From the NCBI RefSeq assembly GCF_036884655.1, contig NC_088347.1, forward strand, positions 14,765,501-14,829,500: a stretch of DNA of 64,000 nucleotides, in the 5' to 3' direction. The notes under the pieces are model-generated. The model saw only the letters and a program-made list of their open reading frames with translations. It had not been told where the DNA came from and made no database searches. Below, piece by piece: positions 33,201 to 42,387 of the stretch (position 1 is its first letter; the number at the start of each line of letters is the position of its first letter). Source of the DNA: Musa acuminata AAA Group (lineage: Eukaryota > Streptophyta > Magnoliopsida > Zingiberales > Musaceae). The position numbers were made by a program, and so were the translations under genes.

Positions 33201-34481
33201 TTACCAAATTTATAAAAGGCATTTGTAAATACCCAGGTAATGTAAATAGTGATGTTTCAATTAGAAAATTATTTGCGAAATGGGATACATTCCCCATTTG
33301 TATATTACACCTGGGCGAGGGTAAACTGATGTATGTGTAATACATGAAATTGATATGTCAAGACATAAGTATATATTATTGAAAGGCTTGCATATCAAAG
33401 ACATTCGTAATCTCTTATAGTAACAATTTCTGTTTAAATAAGAGATGAAATTCAACCAAATTACCTGTCTGGGCGAGGGTTACACAGTATAGTTTAACAA
33501 TACAGTACTAGTTGTACTGTAATCAAAATAGTAATGGTACTATATAAGACAGCATTTGTAACCTACAAGACAGCATTTACCTACTGGATAAGTTTATAAG
33601 TTACAGTATATAAGACACTATTCTATACTGTGTCTTATAAGTTACTGTACTGTGTATTGGTAAGACAACAGAATTTGTAACCTTATAAACGTTTGTCTTA
33701 TACAAAATACTAACTATAAATTGTATAGGTTTGTCTTATATTTGTCTTATATTTGGTTACTGTAACTTATAAATTGTATAGGTTACAGTAACAAGCGTTT
33801 TAGAAACAACCAAACTATATCATAGCAAGTAAGTTGTATATTTGTCTTATATTGTATATTTGTCTTATATTTGTATATTTGTATATTTGTTTATAAGGTT
33901 AGTATAGGTTACAGTAACAAGCGTTTTTAGAAACTAACAAACGTTTATAAGGTTACAGTAACAAGCGTTTATAAGTTTATAAGTTACTGTAATCAAAATA
34001 CTAACTAACTTATACAATTTCATGTATAAGACAAACTGTCAATCCTATGATATAGTTAACTAACTTATACTAACTAACTTATAGTTTATAAGTTGTATAA
34101 TTTTTATAAACTGACTGTAGTATCTCCTTTGATACAGCAACTGAAGGACACTGTGTAACTAATACATAATTACTAATGTATCTCTTACCAGTCTTTGACA
34201 ATAATACAACTTATAACACATAATGTAACTATTCTGTAATCAGAAAGTTTATCTCTCGACTAATAAATAATACATTGTTAAAGTTCAATACAAAAATTAT
34301 GTCTAATTTGTAAATAACAATATTCGCTTCCCCAGGTGAGTACTTTATGATGAATGTATTACAAACACCTGTCGAATGTATCTCGTACTAACCATCACTA
34401 ATTCACAAGTTTAAACCATGGTAAACCAATGATACTGTATCCATCAACTATGCAAGAGCCTGTATAACCAGTCTCAATTTG
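33201..34481. repeat. Filler J5: AT-rich patchwork
   Basis: A 1.28-kb gene-free spacer between tail-to-tail F3 and R3. Viral shreds: 'ctgggcgaggg' at 33,311 and again near 33,468 (leader/TATA region, reversed), 'tattcgcttcccca' at 34,321-34,334 and 'ctcgactaataaat' near 34,256 (ORF3 end). It shares a 49-base non-viral block and the 'ttacagtaacaagcgtttataag' motif family with J2, more than 24 kb away. Confidence 0.72.
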
Positions 34482-34581
34482 TAAATTGCTTACAAAGGAT
34501 TGCTGAAAGGCTTACAGATTGGTTTCTACTCAAGTAAGACTCTGGTTTTTCGACCGATGCCTTGCAAGAGTCTGGGCGAGG

Positions 34582-34591
34582 GTTTATATAG
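34582..34591 (-). promoter_or_regulatory. Viral promoter TATA box at R3 left end
   Basis: 'CTATATAAAC' on the minus strand, pointing left into J5. It pairs convergently with 33,031. In an R3 transcript it lies close to the 3' end and gives only a short terminal redundancy. Confidence 0.7.
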
Positions 34592-34944
34592 AAAGGAAGG
34601 ATAAAGCCGGGTGCTCATTGGGCCCCATCGCACTTATATCCGTTCCTTTTATATTCCTTTGTCCAGCTGTTGCCAGCTTTCGAACTGAGCGGCTCCCCGA
34701 GGCTCAGCTCGTTTTGCTTAAACACTAAGGAAAGTAAATGCATCCAGCTGTTTCCAGCTGGCAGACACTACGAGCGGCTCCCCGAGGCTCAGCTCTTTCT
34801 CACTTAAACACTAAGGAAAGTAAATACATCCAACTGTTGCCAGCTGGTGGACACTACAAGTGGTTCCCGGAAGCTTCACTTGTCTTTATTTGGCGGCGAA
34901 GAGAAAGTGGATTCCTTCAGCTGATTGTAGGGGTCCGCCATTCC

Positions 34945-35370
34945 CTAAAGGCTGAAGCTGGTTGTTCTTTGTGAGACGTCTTTTACTAGAGATAGGGCCT
35001 CCTCCAGTTGTCGTTGTTGTTGAAGAACGACTGGTAACCAGTCTCTGTACCAGTTGTCTTTTCCACCGCTCCTTCTCTGATACTCTTTAGTCTTGATTAA
35101 GTGGATGTTGAAGAATTGCTGCAATGCCTCAAGTGCTTGTCTGGAGGCTTCCTTTTGAATTGCTCCGAGCCTCCTTTCAGATAATCCCATTTTGCTGAAA
35201 GAGAGTCCTCCACGTGTTCCGGATGTGAGTCTATCCATCTCCTGTTGGTATTGTAGGAGGAGGTCACTTGATTCATTAGTTGATTCAAATGAGTAACGGC
35301 CTTGGGTTTGGGTTTGGCTTGAACTTCCTGTGTCGCTTCTAGAAGTAGGCAGAGTGATTCGTTTGGCCAT
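34945..35370 (-). CDS. Badnaviral ORF4-like protein, copy R3 (141 aa)
   Basis: Fourth ORF, overlapping the ORF3 end by 274 bases in another frame. Its first third is Ser/Thr/Gln-rich; the rest is Leu/Gln/Glu/Arg-rich and looks helical. I recognise no domain. Its start is unusual: branch-point-like CTAAT, TTTTGATTGCAG, one G, then ATG, with a strong Kozak context. In R3 the donor GTAAGT survives at 41,206-41,211, giving a possible 5.84-kb intron (41,211-35,372). Tungroviruses (RTBV) express their ORF4 from a spliced RNA, but that protein is much larger and no homology is claimed. Other badnaviruses carry small extra ORFs here, so this could be one of those, translated another way. Confidence 0.58.
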   Translation of the reverse strand: MAKRITLPTSRSDTGSSSQTQTQGRYSFESTNESSDLLLQYQQEMDRLTSGTRGGLSFSKMGLSERRLGAIQKEASRQALEALQQFFNIHLIKTKEYQRRSGGKDNWYRDWLPVVLQQQRQLEEALSLVKDVSQRTTSFSL

Positions 35371-38300
35371 CCTGCAATCAAAATATTTATTAGTCGAGAT
35401 AAGGAGTCGGCTAGGATGTTACTCTCTCCTTCAATGTGCTCGAATTTGATTTCAACGCCGCTTCCTGTTATGTAGTCTACGAAGGCCATCCATCTCACCC
35501 TAGATGGTTTGTTCTGAGAGGATTTGTTGAAGAAGCTTATGATTGCCTGGCAGTCAGTTCTTATGATAATTTCCCTTTTATCCAGGAAGTAAATTTTTAA
35601 TGCTTCAAGGGTCTTCATAACCGCATGCATTTCGGCATCTATGGTGGACTTGATTGGGTTGTACCTTCCACTGGCGTATGCGCATATTTTTTCTGTATTT
35701 CTGGGGTCGTATTTCTGTTTCTTCCATTTGCAAATTCCTCCCCAACCTTCCATACATCCATCTGTTTCTAGGATTATGAAACATTCCTCAGGGGGTACTT
35801 CCAAGTCAGGAAGGTTCTGTACCAGGTTTTTGATCTTCCTGACTAGCTTCCAGTCCTGCTCATTCATTCTTTTCTCACCAGTTGGGCTTGTTTTTGAATA
35901 CAGCGGGCCTAATAGTTTGCCTAGGTTGGGTATATAGCTTCTTGCATAATTCAGAATTCCCAACCATGATCTAAGACCCTTCTTTATCATGAGGTCTTTT
36001 TCTTGATACTCAGCGATCCTTTTGATGATATGGGGTTGCAGCTTGATTTTTGAATTACCCAGGACTGCTCCAAGAAACTCGATTTCTCTTACTGCAATCT
36101 TCATTTTTGTTGGGCTTAGAATAAGACCGTTTTCTTGACATATTTCCAACATTTTGGTGAGATGTTGCCCATGCTCCTTCTCATTTTTTGAGAACACAAG
36201 TATGTCATCTATGTACACAGCAATAAATTGTTCTGTACCTCTGAAACAGTTGTCCATTTTCCTTTGGAATATAGCAGGGGCATTCTTAAGACCGAATGGC
36301 ATTGCAAGCCATTCGTATAATCCTTCGGGAACCCAGAATGCAGTCCATTCGATTGAATCTGGGTGCATTGCGACTTGATGGAAACCAGATTTTAAGTCAA
36401 ATTTTGAATAAATTTTGCTGTTACTAACCTTCTTGAGTATTGTGTTGATACCGGGAAGGCTGTATTGGTCCTTTTCAGTAATGTCGTTAAGCCTCTTGTA
36501 GTTGAAGACCATCCTTTCCTTCCCCTTTCTTTCTGTTCCTGTTATGGGGTCCACTGTAGTTCCTGAGTTGACAATTATAGCCGTAGTTCTATGCTTGCTT
36601 TTACTTGGTCTAATGATCCCGATCTCTAGTAGCGCTTTCACATGTTTGGAAAAGGCTTCTTTTGCTTGTGGTGTCAGATGTCTAAGAGGTTTATCTTCTA
36701 CCACAAAGTCTGGATTCTTAATTTCCAGCTTGCATGTTATTTTGTTCTTTTTCCAGTATTTGAGGGGATCTTCTCCAATATATCCTTGGGCCTTTAATTG
36801 ATCCAATAGGCTTCCAAACTTGGCCTTTATGCTTTCATTACTTTGTTGAGTTTCTGCTGAATATAGCACTGATTCCTGGATCTGGATATAATCATCCTCT
36901 TCCAGATCTAGCTCCTCTATTGCTGTTGAGATGTAGGGCAGAGTGTTAATAGTTGTCAGGTTTTTATAGAATGTGACAGTGTTACCTTCAATCCTTACTC
37001 CTCCCTGCATTGCCCTTATGAAATTACAGCCTATTATCATTTGAATGTCATCCCCGAGCTTCATTGGAAATGCATAAGTGTATGGTATTCTGAAACTGTT
37101 ATTTCCAATAGTCATCCTTCCTCCCCTTAACTTCTTGTTTGCTGTTGTTTTAGAGGTAATCCCACTGAAGTGCACTACATAGGGATTTTCCTCTATTGCA
37201 GCTTTTGGTACAGCCCTTTCGTCTATACAGCAAGTTGTAGCTCCTGTGTCCAATATAGCGTTAATTTCAAAAAGGGGAATATTTAGGATTTCCATATGTA
37301 CCTTTAAGTTGAAGAGCATGTTCTTAGATTTTCTTGATCCTCCAGTTTCTTTTGTCTCCATAGAAAGAACCTTTTGAGTTTCTTCCTCTAAAAGAACAAG
37401 AGCCTCTTCATCCTCTTCACTTTCTTCAATTTTTACCTTCCCGAGCCTTTGTATTTCTCTTAGGAGGTCTGCCTTTTCCAGTCTCAACCTGTCTACTTCC
37501 AGGATTTCTTCTTCCAGTTTACTGTATTTTTCTTTTAGTTCTGATAGTTCATTTCTGAGGTTGAGATTTTCTTGTGCTATGGCTATGGATTGAGCATGCG
37601 CTTCTTCTAATTCCTTGGCCTTTTGTTGCTCGAATTCCACGGTCATTTTGAGCCTTCGTATCTCAGCTTCACAATGATTAATAAAATCTTGTTGTGTTTG
37701 AAGCAAGTTTCTAGGTTCATACCTCGGAGGTTCTTCCATCATGACAGGTGTTCTTTTGTCAAAATAGTATATACTGCACATTCCGCAAGAGGTGATTTTG
37801 CATAGAGGACAATGCCTCCTATGTCTCCTTTGTGATTTTCTTTTACAGCATTTGCATTCTTCTAGTACTGATGGTAGCTTTGTGTTGATTTCCCATATAT
37901 GCCTGCATTCCGCTTGTTCTTGAGAGACTTGTATCCTTGCCCTGTATCCTGTCTCAGGACCTATCCACCAAGTTCTACTATCTTCTACTAGAGCAAAAAT
38001 TTTGTGGGTGAAGGAGTGAATACCGTGTTGTAGGTCTTCTGCATCTTCTCCTTCAGATATTGAGTAGATAGCATCGCTTTGGTTTTCTCCTTCCTGGACA
38101 GATAGTATTTCATATTCTTCAGGGATATCTAGTTGTTCAAATATAGCTACCCTTTTGATATTTTTTTTGTCATTAGGACATTCTCTTGCATAGTGTCCTT
38201 CTTCCCCGTAGAGATAGCATTTGCATTTTTTATTTCTTATCAAATGCTTTCTCTTTTCGATTCTTGCATGAGATGAGTGGGGTTTGCCTTTGTATGTTGT

Positions 38301-40367
38301 AGATCTTCTCACCCCGTATTTCCTTTCTGGTTTACTGTAATATCCTGGGATAGGAATTTCACTGCAAAAGGATAAATCCTTTAATGCTCTTCTAAACGCA
38401 GCATCCTTGCATTCTGATTCCAAGTATTTATAGGAGAAAAGGATCCTTGGGATTACTCCTATAGTATTTCCTCTGTATTTTGCTTCGAATGCAGCTTTAA
38501 TTCTTTTTCCCAATTCTCCTGGCATTTTGGACCATAGTTTTTCTGATAATTCAGGTCCTAAAAACATCCTTCCGGTTTTGGATGCTAACCTCATATAGTC
38601 ATTTAGAAATTGAATAATATGCTTGAGGTTAGTACAGGATAACCTTTCAAGATCTCTGTAGGCCTCTTCTTGTGCTGTAGTTGATCCTTGAAATGGGTCT
38701 TCAAGTATAAAGATGGTCCTTAGTTGCGAGAGGATGTTTTGTGTTCCTCCTGTTCCATCTGCATTGGCAAGAAGCTGTTGGTATTCATCTGGGTAGGCCA
38801 TTCGCCATTGAATCCACGCCAGTTTTTCTGCTTCTCCAAGTAAATTTTCAATAAACTCCATTTTTGCCAATGGGTCAGTAAATCCTTGTAAAGATACTAG
38901 ATTTTTTGTTATTGATTCCCACCTCATAAATACCTCATCAAACATCCCTAATTGAGATGGGATGATAAATATTGCCCCCTGTTGTTGGAATGCTGAAGGA
39001 AGGTTCCAGGCTTCAGAAAAGTTTTTCGCTTTGTACTTCGGTTGTTGCCTTGAGTATCCTTCATACTCTGGCCTTTGACTTGTGGATTCTATGTTTACTG
39101 CTGGGGGGTAGTTTATTGGCCCCATAGTTGAGTCCGAAGGAGGCCTGTAATTTGAAATAGCAGATGATGAATATACCTGATGGGATAATTTTGCTAATTG
39201 GGGGTATTCCATCACTAATTCTTCTTCTAATCCTGCTGCGATTAGTTCTCGTCGAGGCCTTTGAGGATATGGCATTTCTACTTCCTCCCTTGAGTCATTA
39301 ATATTTTGGAAGTAAAAGTTTAGATCTTTTTGTAGTTCTTCTGCCTCGTTTTCTTCATCACTGGAAAGTTGAATGTTGACGGCTATTGTGTGACTTCGTA
39401 TCTCTTCTTCTTCACTGAACGTTTCATCGTCAACGTTGTTGTACTGGATCCTACTGGATGTTGATGCAGCTTTGTAATTTTCAAAACTGATCGAAATTCT
39501 CCCATCGATCAGGTTTCGGCTTCTGAGCTCAACAGGTTGCATGGGAATCGAGACCTGCGTAGGCCTGATCATCCAGTCTCTTCCTCGAATTTCTGTTGTG
39601 GAGTACCTCCTACCTGGCAAAGCTCTTACGCCATGGCTTGTTAGGTAGTCCACCACCCCTGAAATTTCATATGCAAAGGCGACATTCGGGGTATTTGAAA
39701 GTCGCCCTACCAATCCCCTGGTGATTAATAAATTGGCCTCTCCATTCTGCCATGTATCATAACCATGGGTTAGTATTGAGAGTTGTATGTTACGGTAGAA
39801 ATCTCCTACCGTCATCATGGTGTCTGGTACCACGTAGACTAATTGACTCCCTCTAGTCAGGTCTACTTCCATAGTTGCAATGATGGACCTGTCGTCAGCC
39901 CATCTGTTGTCGCGGAACACCAATAGTGCTAGTGTTCCTTCTTCTTGTCGGTGGAGTGTTTGGATCCTTGCTTGAAGGATCCCTAGATGAATGTATCTCA
40001 TCCCACTCCGGATCAGTTGGTCAAAACTTCGTTCTTGTATAAAAGCCCTGTCTTCCTGGTTATTTGTGACCAACATGGCTTCTTCAGACCTGTGTGTGTA
40101 GACCCTATGATGTACATCATCTCTTCTTGAATGATATAGCACCTCAGCAGGCGCTATTGTAGCCCTTTCCCTCATAGATAATTGTAGTTGTGCTTGAGGG
40201 TCTATCTGTTGTTCCAGAATTTGTATATTTGAGTCCGTATTTCTGGAGATAAGCTGCCCGAGTCGCCTTCTGGCATTGAATATTCTCCTCTGGTTCCTTC
40301 GGTAATTCCTGATTTGGTCTTCCACGAGAGGAGTTGATGTAGACACCTCTTGAGTTCTGGTAGTCAT
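35097..40367 (-). CDS. Badnavirus ORF3 polyprotein, copy R3 (1,756 aa)
   Basis: The only uninterrupted full-length polyprotein in the window. Approximate layout: movement region 1-400; coat region 430-700; zinc knuckle 717-730; second Cys/His cluster about 795-840, a badnavirus hallmark; coiled-coil linker 850-960; aspartic protease with DTGA at 1040; reverse transcriptase with YIDD at 1385-1388; RNase H with Asp1536, Glu1579, Asp1605 and Asp1654; C-terminal tail overlapping ORF4. The viral protease is expected to cleave it. The start is fixed by the ATGA overlap with ORF2. The second knuckle cysteine is Tyr720, so RNA binding and packaging by this domain should fail. Two residues are missing near 1148 compared with other copies. 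Confidence 0.93.
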   Translation of the reverse strand: MTTRTQEVSTSTPLVEDQIRNYRRNQRRIFNARRRLGQLISRNTDSNIQILEQQIDPQAQLQLSMRERATIAPAEVLYHSRRDDVHHRVYTHRSEEAMLVTNNQEDRAFIQERSFDQLIRSGMRYIHLGILQARIQTLHRQEEGTLALLVFRDNRWADDRSIIATMEVDLTRGSQLVYVVPDTMMTVGDFYRNIQLSILTHGYDTWQNGEANLLITRGLVGRLSNTPNVAFAYEISGVVDYLTSHGVRALPGRRYSTTEIRGRDWMIRPTQVSIPMQPVELRSRNLIDGRISISFENYKAASTSSRIQYNNVDDETFSEEEEIRSHTIAVNIQLSSDEENEAEELQKDLNFYFQNINDSREEVEMPYPQRPRRELIAAGLEEELVMEYPQLAKLSHQVYSSSAISNYRPPSDSTMGPINYPPAVNIESTSQRPEYEGYSRQQPKYKAKNFSEAWNLPSAFQQQGAIFIIPSQLGMFDEVFMRWESITKNLVSLQGFTDPLAKMEFIENLLGEAEKLAWIQWRMAYPDEYQQLLANADGTGGTQNILSQLRTIFILEDPFQGSTTAQEEAYRDLERLSCTNLKHIIQFLNDYMRLASKTGRMFLGPELSEKLWSKMPGELGKRIKAAFEAKYRGNTIGVIPRILFSYKYLESECKDAAFRRALKDLSFCSEIPIPGYYSKPERKYGVRRSTTYKGKPHSSHARIEKRKHLIRNKKCKCYLYGEEGHYARECPNDKKNIKRVAIFEQLDIPEEYEILSVQEGENQSDAIYSISEGEDAEDLQHGIHSFTHKIFALVEDSRTWWIGPETGYRARIQVSQEQAECRHIWEINTKLPSVLEECKCCKRKSQRRHRRHCPLCKITSCGMCSIYYFDKRTPVMMEEPPRYEPRNLLQTQQDFINHCEAEIRRLKMTVEFEQQKAKELEEAHAQSIAIAQENLNLRNELSELKEKYSKLEEEILEVDRLRLEKADLLREIQRLGKVKIEESEEDEEALVLLEEETQKVLSMETKETGGSRKSKNMLFNLKVHMEILNIPLFEINAILDTGATTCCIDERAVPKAAIEENPYVVHFSGITSKTTANKKLRGGRMTIGNNSFRIPYTYAFPMKLGDDIQMIIGCNFIRAMQGGVRIEGNTVTFYKNLTTINTLPYISTAIEELDLEEDDYIQIQESVLYSAETQQSNESIKAKFGSLLDQLKAQGYIGEDPLKYWKKNKITCKLEIKNPDFVVEDKPLRHLTPQAKEAFSKHVKALLEIGIIRPSKSKHRTTAIIVNSGTTVDPITGTERKGKERMVFNYKRLNDITEKDQYSLPGINTILKKVSNSKIYSKFDLKSGFHQVAMHPDSIEWTAFWVPEGLYEWLAMPFGLKNAPAIFQRKMDNCFRGTEQFIAVYIDDILVFSKNEKEHGQHLTKMLEICQENGLILSPTKMKIAVREIEFLGAVLGNSKIKLQPHIIKRIAEYQEKDLMIKKGLRSWLGILNYARSYIPNLGKLLGPLYSKTSPTGEKRMNEQDWKLVRKIKNLVQNLPDLEVPPEECFIILETDGCMEGWGGICKWKKQKYDPRNTEKICAYASGRYNPIKSTIDAEMHAVMKTLEALKIYFLDKREIIIRTDCQAIISFFNKSSQNKPSRVRWMAFVDYITGSGVEIKFEHIEGESNILADSLSRLINILIAGWPNESLCLLLEATQEVQAKPKPKAVTHLNQLMNQVTSSYNTNRRWIDSHPEHVEDSLSAKWDYLKGGSEQFKRKPPDKHLRHCSNSSTST
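38208..38210 (-). other. Zinc-knuckle cysteine replaced by Tyr in R3 ORF3
   Basis: The codon is TAC where the other full copies have TGC, changing the second Cys of the Cys-X2-Cys-X4-His-X4-Cys knuckle (residue 720). It is a missense lesion in an otherwise open polyprotein. Confidence 0.9.
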
Positions 40368-40750
40368 TTCCTTGCTTCTTGGAAAATTTTTATGGGGTCT
40401 TTAAAGACCAGAATTTTTCCTTTTGCCTCTTTAGGTCTTTCCGAAGGACCTAAGTTGAGGTTTGCTAGTCTGGAGATGAGTTCGTTCGGTACTACTTGGG
40501 ATTGTATGGGTTTTGATTGTTGCAACTCCCGTATTGTCTGTAGTTCCGTTCGTATTCCTTTTATGTCCTCAGCTATCTGTATTAAAAGCTGTATTTGCAC
40601 GTTGTGCTGTTTAATTACAGCTGTCTGGTGGCTGAGAGTTCCCGGACAATCACTGGTTTTAAGAAAACCGAGTGACGGGGGATCAATGGATTCAGTGGCC
40701 TTAAGAGCTTCTTTGTAGGATTCGGTACTCCTTGAGGATATGTGGCTCAT
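40364..40750 (-). CDS. Badnavirus ORF2 protein, copy R3 (128 aa)
   Basis: Open and full length, with ATGA overlaps at both ends (40,747-40,750 and 40,364-40,367). One Asp-to-Asn change in the Pro-X-Glu-Leu-Ile-Ser stretch of the C-terminal half separates it from the other copies. A basic Lys-rich tail fits a nucleic-acid-binding, virion-associated P2. It would be translated from the same RNA as ORF1 by leaky scanning. Confidence 0.87.
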   Translation of the reverse strand: MSHISSRSTESYKEALKATESIDPPSLGFLKTSDCPGTLSHQTAVIKQHNVQIQLLIQIAEDIKGIRTELQTIRELQQSKPIQSQVVPNELISRLANLNLGPSERPKEAKGKILVFKDPIKIFQEARK

Positions 40751-41178
40751 CCAAAAATTTGCTTTTCTATTTTGGATAGTAAGATTTCAATCCTTTGGAG
40801 TTTTTGATCGAGGTTTCGTGAAAGCCGTAAGGCTTCTTCTTCAATAAGCCTAGATTGCTTAGTTATTTCAAACAACAGTTTCTGAACTTCAGTTTGGGTG
40901 AGAGGCTTATTTTCAACAAATAAGGAGGTTAATGTTTTTACTGAGGATTCAAGCCTTTTAATCCTATGCTCAAGGTTTTGTTTTTCTTCAAGCAGGAGCT
41001 TAAAGTTTCTTAGATTTACTCTACTTGAGAGACAAGTTCGGTCGTAAATAACTGAAATGTTGTGGGCAAGTTCCTTTTGGGTAGGTTTTGAAGTCTCAGC
41101 TAGATTTAAGTAATCAAGATGGGAGGTATGAGAGTCGGTATACCACTTCTGAATAGATTCTTCCCAAAGCTTAGACAT
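40747..41178 (-). CDS. Badnavirus ORF1 protein, copy R3 (143 aa)
   Basis: First large ORF after the leader, full length, with heptad-like Leu/Ile spacing across the middle. The ATG follows three small leader ORFs and lies 33 bases after the candidate splice donor, so an unspliced RNA would be needed to express it. No lesion noticed. Confidence 0.87.
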   Translation of the reverse strand: MSKLWEESIQKWYTDSHTSHLDYLNLAETSKPTQKELAHNISVIYDRTCLSSRVNLRNFKLLLEEKQNLEHRIKRLESSVKTLTSLFVENKPLTQTEVQKLLFEITKQSRLIEEEALRLSRNLDQKLQRIEILLSKIEKQIFG

Positions 41179-41205
41179 ATACTAGATATGCATGAGCTTA
41201 ATTCT

Positions 41206-41211
41206 ACTTAC
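41206..41211 (-). promoter_or_regulatory. Candidate 5' splice site, R3 leader
   Basis: GTAAGT on the minus strand after 'ttaagaaa', identical to the F2b site. It pairs in principle with the acceptor at 35,372-35,373. Confidence 0.55.
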
Positions 41212-41373
41212 TTTCTTAACTTTAGAGGGCTTGCGTCAAAGGTCTTACTGCGGTTCCCTGACCTAATTGCCTTCCTCGGGCTCCTCACAAGTTTAGATTG
41301 CAAGAGAAATCAATTTCATTTATATATAGCATTAATATCATAAGCAAAGTAAGAGACTATATCAAAACGGTAG

Positions 41374-41385
41374 GCTCTGATACCA
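41374..41385 (-). promoter_or_regulatory. Primer-binding site at the R3/R4 boundary
   Basis: TGGTATCAGAGC on the minus strand. It marks the unit boundary in the dimer; the next equivalent site lies exactly 7,024 bases to the right. Confidence 0.92.
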
Positions 41386-41598
41386 AAATGGGGAAGCGAA
41401 TACAACCAAAAACAACCAAAAAAATTTGTAAATAAGAGATACATTCAAGCTCGCATTCTGTAAGAAATAGTAAGCATAAAGAACGAGAAGAAAGCTTAAA
41501 TTGCTTACAAAGGATTGCTGAAAGGCTTACAGATTGGTTTTTCTACTCAAGTAAGACTCTGGTTTTTCGACCGATGCCTTGCAAGAGTCTGGGCGAGG

Positions 41599-41608
41599 GT
41601 TTATATAG
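41599..41608 (-). promoter_or_regulatory. Viral promoter TATA box driving R3
   Basis: 'CTATATAAAC' on the minus strand, with the tandem duplicated block at about 41,675-41,870. It precedes leader, primer site, ORF1, ORF2 and ORF3 of R3 in the natural order. Confidence 0.78.
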
Positions 41609-41961
41609 AAAGGAAGGATAAAGCTGGGTGCTCATTGGGCCCCATCGCACTTATATCCGTTCCTTTTATATTCCTTTGTCCAGCTGTTGCCAGCTTTCGA
41701 ACTGAGCGGCTCCCCGAGGCTCAGCTCGTTTTGCTTAAACACTAAGGAAAGTAAATGCATCCAGCTGTTTCCAACTGGCAGACACTACGAGCGGCTCCCC
41801 GAGGCTCAGCTCTTTCTCACTTAAACACTAAGGAAAGTAAATACATCCAGCTGTTGCCAGCTGGTGGACACTACAAGTGGTTCCCGGAAGCTTCACTTGT
41901 CTTTATTTGGCGGCGAAGAGAAAGTGGATTCCTTCAGCTGATTGTAGGGGTCCGCCATTCC

Positions 41962-42387
41962 CTAAAGGCTGAAGCTGGTTGTTCTTTGTGAGACGTCTTT
42001 TACCAGAGATAGGGCCTCCTCCAGTTGTCGTTGTTGTTGAAGAACGACTGGTAACCAGTCTCTGTACCAGTTGTCTTTTCCACCGCTCCTTCTCTGATAC
42101 TCTTTAGTCTTGATTAAGTGGATGTTGAAGAATTGCTGCAATGCCTCAAGTGCTTGTCTGGAGGCTTCCTTTTGAATTGCTCCGAGCCTCCTTTCAGATA
42201 ATCCCATTTTGCTGAAAGAGAGTCCTCCACGTGTTCCGGATGTGAGTCTATCCATCTCCTGTTGGTATTGTAGGAGGAGGTCACTTGATTCATTAGTTGA
42301 TTCAAATGAGTAACGGTCTTGGGGTTGGGTTTGGCTTGAACTTCCTGTGTCGCTTCTAGAAGTAGGCAGAGTGATTCGTTTGGCCAT
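41962..42387 (-). CDS. Badnaviral ORF4-like protein, copy R4 (141 aa)
   Basis: Open, with a Gly-to-Asp change from a base that also alters ORF3 (Ala-to-Thr). The acceptor-like site is intact, and a donor lies in the R4 leader (about 48,230), but the promoter for that leader is missing. Confidence 0.5.
   Translation of the reverse strand: MAKRITLPTSRSDTGSSSQTQPQDRYSFESTNESSDLLLQYQQEMDRLTSGTRGGLSFSKMGLSERRLGAIQKEASRQALEALQQFFNIHLIKTKEYQRRSGGKDNWYRDWLPVVLQQQRQLEEALSLVKDVSQRTTSFSL

Larger units (their letters stand above)
34482..41385 (-). mobile_element. Endogenous badnavirus copy R3 (most complete)
   Basis: Minus-strand unit from the primer site (41,374-41,385) through leader, ORF1, ORF2, ORF3, ORF4 and the intergenic region to about 70 bases beyond the predicted transcription start. 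It follows R4 without a break, so R4's intergenic region supplies its promoter. All ORFs are open. Differences: Cys720 to Tyr in the zinc knuckle, a two-residue loss (six bases near 36,925), Asp-to-Asn in ORF2, and two bases lost near 34,526. Confidence 0.95.

Noticed and set aside
33261..33455. 64-codon minus-strand frame in J5
   Set aside because: It spans several filler shreds and has no protein-like features.
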